Assembly: GCA_913773825.1 (NCBI GenBank)
Contig: CAJYHH010000463.1
Coordinates: 1-5,489 of the forward strand
Direction: 5' to 3'
From: Candidatus Sericytochromatia bacterium
Lineage (GTDB): Bacteria; Cyanobacteriota; Sericytochromatia; UBA7694
Length of the DNA stretch: 5,489 nucleotides
Shown in pieces: positions 1-5,489 of this stretch. The number at the start of each line of letters is the position of its first letter. The stretch's first letter is position 1. A program made the position numbers and the translations under genes. The notes below the pieces were generated by a model that had not been told where the DNA came from, did no database searches, and saw nothing but the letters and a program-made list of their open reading frames with translations.

Positions 1-3000
1 CCAATACACCAAAGAGTTCAGCCAGATCAATCGGTTTTGTCACAAAATCATTCATGCCAGCCGTCAGAACCTGTTCTCGAATACCGGTTACGGCATCAGC
101 CGTCATGGCAATGATGGGTAGATTCTGGGTGCGGGGTAGCTCTCGCAGCCTGCGGGTGGCTTCATAACCATCCATAATCGGCATATGAATATCCATCAGC
201 ACCAAATCAAAAGCCTGGGGCTCAGCGCTCAGCAAACGCTCTAAAGCCGCACGGCCGTGAGAAGCCACCGTGACATTAAAACCTTCTGCTTCTAAGAGTT
301 CTCGCGCCACTAACTGATTAATATCATTGTCTTCAACCAGCAGTAAATGCGCCCCCCTCACGGGATCTAAAGCTTTCGCATATTCAGCGCTGGCAATCGT
401 CTGTAATTGCTGAGAGCCGCCAAAAGCCTGGATCACAGCATCAAAGACCTGTGAGGGGGTCAGCGGCTTTAAAAGAATCCCGTCTAGATCCAGATGCTCA
501 GCCTGTAAAAACACGTCTTCGCGTCCATAAGCCGTCATCAACAGCGTTCGTGGCTTAACCGGAAAGCGCTCCCAACAAGTCTTAATCAGTTCAAAGCCAT
601 CTAAATCAGGCATTTTCCAATCAACCAGCAACAAATCATAAGTCTCACCGCACGCTAAGCGATCTTCAATAATCGCTAAAGCGTTTTTACCTGATACAGC
701 CAGATCTAAATTAAAGTGAAAGCTTTCAAGATACGCTTTGGCCACATCCAGCACAGCTTGATGATCATCCACAACTAATGCGCGCAGGCCTTTTAACTCA
801 GGTGGAATAGTATGTTGGGCAAGGGGTTTTTCAAGCTGCTTACCAAACCAGGCGCTAAAATAAAATACGCTGCCCTGATTTTCTTCGCTGGTAAAGCCAA
901 TATTGCCGCGCATCATCTCAACCAGACGTTTTGAGATCATCAGTCCCAGACCTGTGCCGCCGTATTTACGGGTCGTTGAGCTATCAGCCTGTGAAAATGC
1001 CTGAAACAATTTAGCCTGATGTTCTCGAGCAATACCAATTCCTGTGTCTCGCACCCTAAAACAGAGATGAACCTGATCTTCAGTTTCTTCTAAGACTTCT
1101 CCGCTGATTTCAACCTCACCGGTCATGGTAAATTTCAACGCATTGCTGGCTAAATTTAGCAGCACCTGCTCTAAGCGCAGCGGGTCACCCATCAGGGAAT
1201 AAGGCATATTCGGCTTCAGATGAATAATCAGCTCGAGGGATTTTTCTTGAGCGCGAACGCCGAGCAGATTAGATAAATTGACAATCACCTGCTGCAGGTC
1301 AAACGGAATCGTTTCCATTCGCAGTTTGCCTGCTTCAATTTTTGAAAAATCGAGAATATCGTTAATAATCCCCAATAGATTCTGAGCCGCTGACTGAATT
1401 TTATGCACATGCTCCTGCTGTTTCTGACTCATCTCGCTTTTGAGCAACAGATGATTCAGACCAATAATCGCATTCATGGGCGTGCGGATTTCATGGGACA
1501 TATTGGCTAAAAAGTCACTTTTAGCGCGGCTGGCAGCTTCAGCCCGCTCACGCGCTTCAATCAATTCAGCTTCTTTGCGACGCATTTCACTAATATCGCT
1601 AAAGGCCGCTACCGCGTACATCAGCTCACCCTCAGCGTCCAAAATTGGCGCTCCGGTAACATACAGCGGTACCCGCCGACCGTCTGGCATCTGGGTTTCA
1701 ATATCGCTGACTTCAGATTTTTGCCGATGGACAAAAGCCTGAACCAGAGGATTACGCTCCGCCGGGTATTCCTGATCGGTACCGGCAATATAACTCTGAT
1801 AAGGTGCAAGCTGCTCAGCAGTGTCGCCTTGGGGTAAAATCCCCCGACCCAACAGTTCAAGCGCCGTCTCGTTAGCAAAATAAGATTGCCCAGAGCCTTC
1901 CATTACAAAGATGCCAACGGGCACTCCTTCAATTAACTGACGGATTTTGGCTTCGTTTTCCTGCATGGCGTTTTCAGCACGCTTGCGCTCAGTCAGATCA
2001 CGGCTGATGCCAATAAAGCCAAGCATTTCGCCATCAGGATCTGAATAAGCCATCTTGCGGGTTTCTAAATAGACTCGAGGCCCTTCACGGCGATAAATCC
2101 AGGTTTCATTGGTAACAATCTCACCTGGAACAAAATCTTGTTCCAGCACCGTAAAAACATGACGCCAGTCCTCACGGACCCATTCATCGCGAATCCATTC
2201 ATCTGTAAACAGCTCGGCATCGCGATAGCCAATTAGTTCAGCTTCTGTTTTACCCGTAAATTGCTCAAAGGCCCGGTTACAGCCCAGGTAACGACCTTCA
2301 GGATCTTTATAAAAGACTAAATCAGGCAGAGAGTTAATCAAATTACGCATCAGGGTCTCACGGGCCCGCAGCTCACGGGTTCTGCTTAGAACCCGATCTT
2401 CAAGCTCATTGCGAATCCGCAGCCGCTCAATAATCCGCGCAACAATTCGGCAGACTTCATCTAAAAACGAGTTTTTGTCAACCGAAAAAGCAGGCTCTTG
2501 TTGAAGCCGATTGGGTTTTAGACAAACCTGCAGATAACCCCGGTCAGTTTCAGGTTCTTCGGTTTCGGGCGTAATTTCACTGCTAAGACTTGGGCCCTGA
2601 TCAATAAAGCCCGATGTTTCATAATAACGGCCTGCAAATTCAAGCCTGACCAGCGTCTGTTCTGGCTTGGCAAAGGCCGCTGGCAGAGTTTCGATTACTT
2701 GCTGAAAATAATCTTCAAGATTAATGCCCGTAATATCAGCCTGACGGGAGATCCGGTACAGGCACTGAAGCTCATTCATGCGCTCGCGCAGCAAAGATTC
2801 AGCCTGCTTTTGACGGCTAATATCGCGGCCTTCAGAAATCAGCATCGTGATCTGTCCCTGATTGTCAAAAACGGGTGTCAGCGAATAATCTAAAGCCATT
2901 TCCTGGTCAGGCGTGTTTAAAATAAACTCACGCCGGGCAATCTGGCCAGCAGCAGCTTCTGCAACAGCAGAGCGAACTTGATCACGGGTAGCCTGATCAG

Positions 3001-3724
3001 GCCAGACGGGTAAATCCCAGATAAACTGGCCATACATCTCTTCCCAGCTCATGCCTAATGCCTGGCAGACTGTTTCGTTAGAATCTGTAATCATCCCGTT
3101 TGGCGCTAGAACACCTGTCAGCTGAAACGAACGATTGTAGAGCACCCTAAATTTAGCTTCGCTTTCATACAGGCGTTGAGCCTGTTCAAAGCGACTGATG
3201 CTGGAGCCCAGATTCTGAGCAATCGTCGAAAACAGCGCAACTTCATCGTCACTCCAGGCGCGATGACTATGCTGACTGCCCACCGCCATCCAGCCCCAGA
3301 GCTTCTGACCAACCCGCAAAGGAACCAGCATCAAGGCCTCAATTCCGCTGGCTTTTAAAATTTCACGACCCCTTTCAGGCACTTGTTCGGGGCCGCTAAA
3401 AACCACGCGGTTAGCCTGCATATCTGATAACCAGGCAGGAGAAAAATGACTCAAAGGCACATACTGGTATTCAGGTCGGCGTTTGCTTAAAACACCCCAG
3501 CGATATTCATACTGCTGACTCACTGTCGTAAAGTCAGTGTCGATATCCAGAGCTGTCAGTGAAACCCGGTTAACATCTGGCATACCCGCGACTAAAGGCA
3601 AAACTTCTTTGACAGCTTGTTCCCAGTCTGTGGCCAGATTCAGACGTGTTGCCACTTCAGCCAAAGTCGACAAAAATCGATTATGTCGCTCGGGCTGTAA
3701 AGGGGAGAGGGGTTGCTGATTCAC
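1..3724 (-). CDS. Multi-sensor hybrid histidine kinase (GAF/PAS, HisKA-HATPase, two receivers), C-terminus missing
   Basis: This is a cytoplasmic two-component sensor that would autophosphorylate on histidine and relay the phosphate to its own receivers; the signal is unknown. The frame is open for 1241 complete codons and leaves the window without a stop. Approximate domains: GAF 16-180; PAS 186-305; a GAF-like module 308-440 opening with MNELQCLYRIS; PAS 460-585; PAS 590-715; HisKA 735-800 with SHEIRTP and His744; HATPase 845-970 with the N-box (Asn861), DTGIG at 893-897 and GGTGLGL at 922-928; REC1 980-1100 (Asp986, Asp987, acceptor Asp1035, Thr1064, Lys1086); REC2 1125 onward (Glu1131, Asp1132, acceptor Asp1178, Thr1208, Lys1230). 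All catalytic residues are intact. No signal peptide or membrane segment is visible. The GTG start is chosen because GAGG lies 5 bases upstream and an in-frame TGA lies just before it; the first in-frame ATG would cut into the GAF domain. The rest of REC2, and possibly an HPt domain, lie beyond the edge. Kinase identity is certain; ligand and partner are not. Confidence 0.96.
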   Translation of the reverse strand, partial: MNQQPLSPLQPERHNRFLSTLAEVATRLNLATDWEQAVKEVLPLVAGMPDVNRVSLTALDIDTDFTTVSQQYEYRWGVLSKRRPEYQYVPLSHFSPAWLSDMQANRVVFSGPEQVPERGREILKASGIEALMLVPLRVGQKLWGWMAVGSQHSHRAWSDDEVALFSTIAQNLGSSISRFEQAQRLYESEAKFRVLYNRSFQLTGVLAPNGMITDSNETVCQALGMSWEEMYGQFIWDLPVWPDQATRDQVRSAVAEAAAGQIARREFILNTPDQEMALDYSLTPVFDNQGQITMLISEGRDISRQKQAESLLRERMNELQCLYRISRQADITGINLEDYFQQVIETLPAAFAKPEQTLVRLEFAGRYYETSGFIDQGPSLSSEITPETEEPETDRGYLQVCLKPNRLQQEPAFSVDKNSFLDEVCRIVARIIERLRIRNELEDRVLSRTRELRARETLMRNLINSLPDLVFYKDPEGRYLGCNRAFEQFTGKTEAELIGYRDAELFTDEWIRDEWVREDWRHVFTVLEQDFVPGEIVTNETWIYRREGPRVYLETRKMAYSDPDGEMLGFIGISRDLTERKRAENAMQENEAKIRQLIEGVPVGIFVMEGSGQSYFANETALELLGRGILPQGDTAEQLAPYQSYIAGTDQEYPAERNPLVQAFVHRQKSEVSDIETQMPDGRRVPLYVTGAPILDAEGELMYAVAAFSDISEMRRKEAELIEARERAEAASRAKSDFLANMSHEIRTPMNAIIGLNHLLLKSEMSQKQQEHVHKIQSAAQNLLGIINDILDFSKIEAGKLRMETIPFDLQQVIVNLSNLLGVRAQEKSLELIIHLKPNMPYSLMGDPLRLEQVLLNLASNALKFTMTGEVEISGEVLEETEDQVHLCFRVRDTGIGIAREHQAKLFQAFSQADSSTTRKYGGTGLGLMISKRLVEMMRGNIGFTSEENQGSVFYFSAWFGKQLEKPLAQHTIPPELKGLRALVVDDHQAVLDVAKAYLESFHFNLDLAVSGKNALAIIEDRLACGETYDLLLVDWKMPDLDGFELIKTCWERFPVKPRTLLMTAYGREDVFLQAEHLDLDGILLKPLTPSQVFDAVIQAFGGSQQLQTIASAEYAKALDPVRGAHLLLVEDNDINQLVARELLEAEGFNVTVASHGRAALERLLSAEPQAFDLVLMDIHMPIMDGYEATRRLRELPRTQNLPIIAMTADAVTGIREQVLTAGMNDFVTKPIDLAELFGVL

Positions 3725-3729
3725 ACAGG

Positions 3730-3733
3730 CCTC
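3730..3733 (-). promoter_or_regulatory. Ribosome binding site for the kinase GTG start
   Basis: On the minus strand GAGG ends 5 bases before the GTG at 3724-3722. It supports this GTG over later ATG codons. An ATG overlapping the GAGG (in TTGATATGAGG) is in another frame and is not the kinase start. Confidence 0.6.
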
Positions 3734-3764
3734 ATATCAAGATCCGGACTGTTGCCATATATCT

Positions 3765-3792
3765 TATTTATCTTAACAGATTAACATATCAA
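3765..3792 (-). promoter_or_regulatory. Possible sigma-70 promoter for the kinase gene
   Basis: In the 98-base, AT-rich gap upstream of the kinase, the minus strand carries TTGATA (3792-3787, close to the -35 consensus), then 16 bases, then TAAATA (3770-3765), a weak -10. The gap also holds two GTTAA copies (3785-3781 and 3777-3773) inside the spacer. There is no clear intrinsic terminator for the upstream oxidoreductase gene here, so read-through into the kinase is also possible. The call rests on hexamer resemblance only. Confidence 0.3.
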
Positions 3793-3822
3793 TAATTGTG
3801 AAGCGAACAGCGTTTTAAGCCT

Positions 3823-4533
3823 TTACCACTCTTCGTAGTGAATGCAGACACGCGGTACGCCCAAGGCACTTAGCTCTTGCCCCAAAGCAGCTAACATGGG
3901 CTGCGGACCACAGAGAAAATAATGCGCTAATTCAGGTGCCTTTAGGGCCTGCAGCCAGGCCTGATCAATGCGGCCGCGATGAGTGATCCATTCTGGGGCT
4001 GACTCATGATCACCTGTGAGCGTAAAGTGAACGTCTAGATTCTGATGCTGACTCACGCTATTGCGCAGCTCTTGGCCATAGGCAAATTCCTGAGGATCAT
4101 TATCACTGTAGATCAGCGTGGCTTTGACTTCTTGCCAGTGATCACGCACGGTGCGAAACATGCTGATTAAAGGCGTGACCCCAATGCCGCCGGCAATCAA
4201 GACAATTTCATCACCGATCTGGCGGTCATAAAACACAGGCCCCATGCCGTTTGAAATCTGATAAGTCTCGCCGATCTGGGCCTGACCATGCAGATAAGCT
4301 GAGACAGGATGAGGAGATCGCTTAACCGCCAGTTCAATCCGGCCAGAATTGTTAAACGGAGAAGACGTCAGCGAAAAGCCGGCAACTGTCTGAATCCCCT
4401 CGATACGAGCATAAAAGTCAATCCACTGACCGGGTTTATAGGTAAACCCAGACTCCTGAATTTCAAACTCCAGGCGTTTGACAGTAGGGGTTTCATCACT
4501 AATCGAGACCAGACGGGCCGAGAACAATTCCAT
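3823..4533 (-). CDS. OXNAD1-like FAD/NAD(P)-binding oxidoreductase (ferredoxin-NADP reductase superfamily)
   Basis: A 236-residue flavoprotein predicted to pass electrons between NAD(P)H and a one-electron acceptor; the partner is unknown. An FAD-binding barrel occupies about residues 1-103, with KPGQW at 33-37 and the flavin motif GFSLTSSP at 52-59. In classical members this motif is RxYSxxS; here Ala-Gly precede the aromatic, as in OXNAD1 proteins. The NAD(P)-binding Rossmann domain (about 110-225) has AGGIGVTP at 114-121 and CGP at 208-210. The chain ends in an aromatic (EEW), as many superfamily members do. There is no 2Fe-2S domain, no globin or oxygenase fusion, no signal peptide and no membrane segment, so it is a complete cytosolic single-module reductase. 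The ATG start has AGGAG 7 bases upstream (4541-4545). It lies 63 bases downstream of the zinc-ribbon gene and 98 bases upstream of the kinase, all on the same strand. Superfamily is secure; the OXNAD1-like subgroup is likely; the substrate is unknown. Confidence 0.93.
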   Translation of the reverse strand: MELFSARLVSISDETPTVKRLEFEIQESGFTYKPGQWIDFYARIEGIQTVAGFSLTSSPFNNSGRIELAVKRSPHPVSAYLHGQAQIGETYQISNGMGPVFYDRQIGDEIVLIAGGIGVTPLISMFRTVRDHWQEVKATLIYSDNDPQEFAYGQELRNSVSQHQNLDVHFTLTGDHESAPEWITHRGRIDQAWLQALKAPELAHYFLCGPQPMLAALGQELSALGVPRVCIHYEEW

Positions 4534-4562
4534 TGCAGCGCTCCTGAGACAATCTGAATGCC

Positions 4563-4571
4563 ACTATAGCA
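4563..4571 (-). promoter_or_regulatory. Possible extended -10 promoter for the oxidoreductase gene
   Basis: The minus strand reads TGCTATAGT (4571-4563), an extended -10 element (TGn plus TATAGT, one mismatch to TATAAT). No good -35 lies upstream, which is usual for extended -10 promoters. A start site near 4556 would give a short leader containing the AGGAG at 4541-4545. It suggests the oxidoreductase can be transcribed apart from the zinc-ribbon gene. Sequence resemblance only. Confidence 0.4.
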
Positions 4572-4598
4572 CCGAGCTGTCCAGACTCGGCAGAGTCT
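4572..4598 (-). other. Two overlapping, mutually exclusive short hairpins after the zinc-ribbon stop codon
   Basis: One perfect 6-bp stem with a 4-base loop lies at 4583-4598 (AGACTC/GAGTCT) and overlaps the TAG stop of the zinc-ribbon gene. A second 5-bp stem with a 9-base loop lies at 4572-4590 (CCGAG/CTCGG). They share 4583-4590, so both cannot form at once. Neither is followed by a T-run on the minus strand, so this is not a standard intrinsic terminator. It may be a weak or factor-dependent end, or chance. Confidence 0.3.
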
Positions 4599-5118
4599 AG
4601 CTAAAAACGTCGAAGATATCCTCCAGAAAGCCTGCAACTGGATGATGTTTGTGCTTTTTATACTGTTTGTACTGCTTGTACTCATGTTTAAGCCGCTTCA
4701 GGTCATTTAGACTGGGCTGATAACCCTGATTGCTGTGAGAGTGCGGGTTCTGATGATGACCGTGCTGACCCTGGGGCGGATAGCCTTGATGAGCATAAGG
4801 ATCATGGTGTGCAGGCGGCTGATGGCTTTGATAACTAGGAGCAGGTCCCTGCTGATAACCCGGTGGGGGTTGATAACTCTGATAAGATACATGGCTGGCG
4901 CGCTCAATCAGCTTTTCAAGCTCACCATGATCGAGCCAGATGCCTCGACACTGAGGGCAAAAATCGATTTCGACCCCTTCACGATTGGCAATTTTAAGCT
5001 CGATATAACATTCTGGACAAGTTCTCATCAGTGGTTTTTTCTCCGTATCTGCTTGGGATCTGTGATGTTTAAAACTTAACTTCATCAACCGCTCAGCTCT
5101 TGCGCAAATCAGGCTCAC
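4597..5118 (-). CDS. TFIIB-type zinc-ribbon protein with a His/Gln/Pro/Tyr-rich tail
   Basis: A 173-residue protein of the bacterial zf-TFIIB family; its molecular role is not established. Residues 31-73 form the zinc ribbon: CPEC (Cys34, Cys37) and CPQC (Cys54, Cys57), with the family signature GVEIDFCPQCRGIWLD and GELEKLIER after it. The family often has Arg where this protein has His64 (WLDHGE). Residues 76-135 are low-complexity, rich in His, Pro, Gln, Tyr and Gly, with repeated SYQ/GYQ and several HH pairs. Residues 140-160 are basic (KQYKQYKKHKHH), followed by a short acidic-aromatic end (FLEDIFDVF) common in this family. No membrane segment is seen. The GTG start at 5118 is chosen for GAGGTGA 7 bases upstream. 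However, recognisable family sequence begins at the ATG at 5028 (MRTCPEC), which has only a distant GGAG (12 bases), so the first 30 residues may not be made. Family is secure; start and function are uncertain. Confidence 0.88.
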   Translation of the reverse strand: MSLICARAERLMKLSFKHHRSQADTEKKPLMRTCPECYIELKIANREGVEIDFCPQCRGIWLDHGELEKLIERASHVSYQSYQPPPGYQQGPAPSYQSHQPPAHHDPYAHQGYPPQGQHGHHQNPHSHSNQGYQPSLNDLKRLKHEYKQYKQYKKHKHHPVAGFLEDIFDVFS

Positions 5119-5140
5119 ATCAGACTCACCTCAGACTCAG
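5109..5140. repeat. Short 11-bp tandem repeat over the zinc-ribbon gene start
   Basis: On the plus strand TCAGGCTCACA (5109-5119), TCAGACTCACC (5120-5130) and a partial TCAGACTCAG (5131-5140) follow each other without a gap. On the minus strand the units contain both the GTG start codon and the GAGGTGA ribosome binding site of the zinc-ribbon gene. It could arise by slippage; copy number could affect translation. Confidence 0.65.
5126..5132 (-). promoter_or_regulatory. Strong Shine-Dalgarno for the GTG start of the zinc-ribbon gene
   Basis: GAGGTGA on the minus strand lies 7 bases before the GTG at 5118-5116 and is a 7-base match to the anti-Shine-Dalgarno. It is the main reason to prefer the longer protein. 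It lies inside the tandem repeat, so a chance origin is possible. Confidence 0.5.
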
Positions 5141-5160
5141 AGCTGCACTAGCCCTGATCG

Positions 5161-5189
5161 GTTATTTGCTAGGTCATCTGGTATGTCAT
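5161..5189 (-). promoter_or_regulatory. Candidate sigma-70 promoter for the zinc-ribbon gene
   Basis: On the minus strand ATGACA (5189-5184, one mismatch to TTGACA) is followed by exactly 17 bases and AATAAC (5166-5161, four matches to TATAAT). A start near 5154 would give a leader of about 36 bases holding the GAGGTGA site. It lies back to back with the lipoprotein promoter. Confidence 0.42.
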
Positions 5190-5209
5190 ATAAGCACAAT
5201 TGGGCCTGC

Positions 5210-5218
5210 TGCTATAAT
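5210..5218 (+). promoter_or_regulatory. Extended -10 promoter for the lipoprotein gene
   Basis: TGCTATAAT combines a perfect TATAAT (5213-5218) with the TGn extension. No convincing -35 is found 16-18 bases upstream. Transcription would start near 5225, just before the AAGGAGGT at 5233. Confidence 0.6.
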
Positions 5219-5232
5219 ACATCCAAATCTTC

Positions 5233-5254
5233 AAGGAGGTCAGGCTCTGCCTGA
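5233..5254 (+). promoter_or_regulatory. Shine-Dalgarno followed by a hairpin ahead of the lipoprotein ATG
   Basis: AAGGAGGT (5233-5240) is a near-perfect ribosome binding site but ends 21 bases before the ATG at 5262, too far for normal use. A perfect 6-bp stem, TCAGGC (5240-5245) with GCCTGA (5249-5254) and a 3-base loop, fills most of the gap. If folded, only 7 bases remain between the hairpin foot and the ATG, giving normal effective spacing. An alternative is a rare CTG start at 5247, in frame and 6 bases from the site, which would add MPDTA to the protein. Confidence 0.55.
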
Positions 5255-5261
5255 TACGGCC

Positions 5262-5441
5262 ATGAAACGCATCTGGATGCTGATTCTGCTGGCAACGCTG
5301 TCAGCGTCACTTGTGGCCTGCAAACCCACCTCAACTGGTGAAATGCAGACCGAAAGTCCCGCCAACGGTAAAATTGACCGTTCAAATGTGCTGTCTGATC
5401 TGACTTCAGCCACCGCTGAATTACAGAGTTATTATCTTCAG
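5262..5441 (+). CDS. Predicted lipoprotein, N-terminal 60 residues only
   Basis: The ATG opens a classic lipoprotein signal peptide: basic MKR, a hydrophobic stretch (IWMLILLATLSASL) and the lipobox LVAC with Cys20 as the lipidated residue. Residue +2 is Lys rather than Asp, which by the enterobacterial Lol rule favours the outer membrane if the host is Gram-negative. The mature part begins with a Ser/Thr-rich tether and then a polar segment with helical character (LSDLTSATAELQSYYLQ). It is not recognised as any named family. The gene is divergent from the zinc-ribbon gene and has its own extended -10 promoter. Genuine sequence stops at codon 60 (Gln); what follows in frame is adapter, so true length and function cannot be judged. 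Confidence 0.8.
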
Positions 5442-5489
5442 AGATCGGAAGAGCGTCGTGTAGGGAAAGAGTGTAGTCTTCTGTGTAGA
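5442..5489 (+). other. Illumina dual-index adapter contamination at the contig end
   Basis: From 5442 the sequence is the known read-through adapter beginning AGATCGGAAGAGCGTCGTGT and ending at AGAGTGT (5474). Eight bases follow (AGTCTTCT, 5475-5482) in the place of an i5 index, and then GTGTAGA (5483-5489), the start of the P5 reverse complement. In the lipoprotein frame it reads RSEERRVGKEC, a peptide typical of untrimmed assemblies. It is not biological and should be trimmed. Confidence 0.98.

Noticed and set aside
1476..1742. Open frame of 88 codons on the plus strand
   Set aside because: It lies wholly inside the kinase coding sequence, antisense to the PAS3-HisKA region, and its translation resembles no family I know.
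1621..1878. Open frame of 85 codons on the minus strand
   Set aside because: It is another frame of the kinase PAS3 region, where the main frame shows clear conserved motifs.
4572..4598. Intrinsic terminator of the zinc-ribbon gene
   Set aside because: Stems are present, but no T-run follows on the minus strand.
4368..4685. Open frame of 105 codons on the minus strand linking the zinc-ribbon and oxidoreductase genes
   Set aside because: It overlaps two well-supported genes out of frame and shows no domain.
4700..4890. Repetitive DNA (recurring TGATAA-type words) as a repeat array or CRISPR
   Set aside because: Units are irregular and codon-phased; they encode SYQ/GYQ-type repeats of the zinc-ribbon protein tail.
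4735..5079. Open frame of 114 codons on the plus strand
   Set aside because: It is antisense to the zinc-ribbon gene, and its Met/Leu/Ile/Arg-rich translation reflects reverse-read His/Gln/Tyr repeats. No ribosome binding site is evident.
5148..5172. CTAGC/GCTAG inverted repeat spanning the minus-strand -10 element, as an operator
   Set aside because: Only 5 bases per arm with a 15-base gap, which is expected by chance in a region of this size.
5442..5489. In-frame continuation of the lipoprotein with a Cys-containing tail
   Set aside because: The sequence is adapter; the peptide RSEERRVGKEC is an artefact.

Overview
The window looks like a short bacterial contig, probably from a Gram-negative organism. 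A gammaproteobacterium is my best guess, from the style of the kinase, the ferredoxin-reductase-like enzyme, the zinc-ribbon protein and a lipoprotein signal. This is inference from family resemblance, not a taxonomic result. Base composition is moderate and codon use is similar in all genes, so I see no sign of a transferred island.

Layout, left to right. Positions 1-3724 (minus strand) hold one very large open frame, a soluble multi-sensor hybrid histidine kinase: GAF, PAS, a GAF-like module, PAS, PAS, HisKA, HATPase, REC, REC. It starts at a GTG and runs off the left edge inside the second receiver domain. Positions 3823-4533 (minus) encode a small stand-alone FAD/NAD(P) oxidoreductase of the ferredoxin-NADP reductase superfamily, closest in motifs to OXNAD1. 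Positions 4597-5118 (minus) encode a TFIIB-type zinc-ribbon protein with a long His/Gln/Pro/Tyr-rich tail. Across a 143-base divergent promoter region, a lipoprotein gene begins on the plus strand at 5262. Only its first 60 codons are present.

The last 48 bases (5442-5489) are not biological. They match the Illumina TruSeq-type dual-index adapter, including an 8-base index and the start of the P5 sequence, so the lipoprotein reading frame continues into artefact.

The three minus-strand genes lie head to tail with gaps of 98 and 63 bases. They could be partly co-transcribed, but each has its own ribosome binding site and a possible promoter, and nothing ties their functions together. No RNA gene, mobile element, CRISPR array or phage feature was seen, and no gene-free stretch exceeds 300 bases. 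I found no convincing new multi-gene system. The most notable points are the adapter tail, a hairpin lying exactly between a strong Shine-Dalgarno and a start codon, and the sensor-rich kinase.
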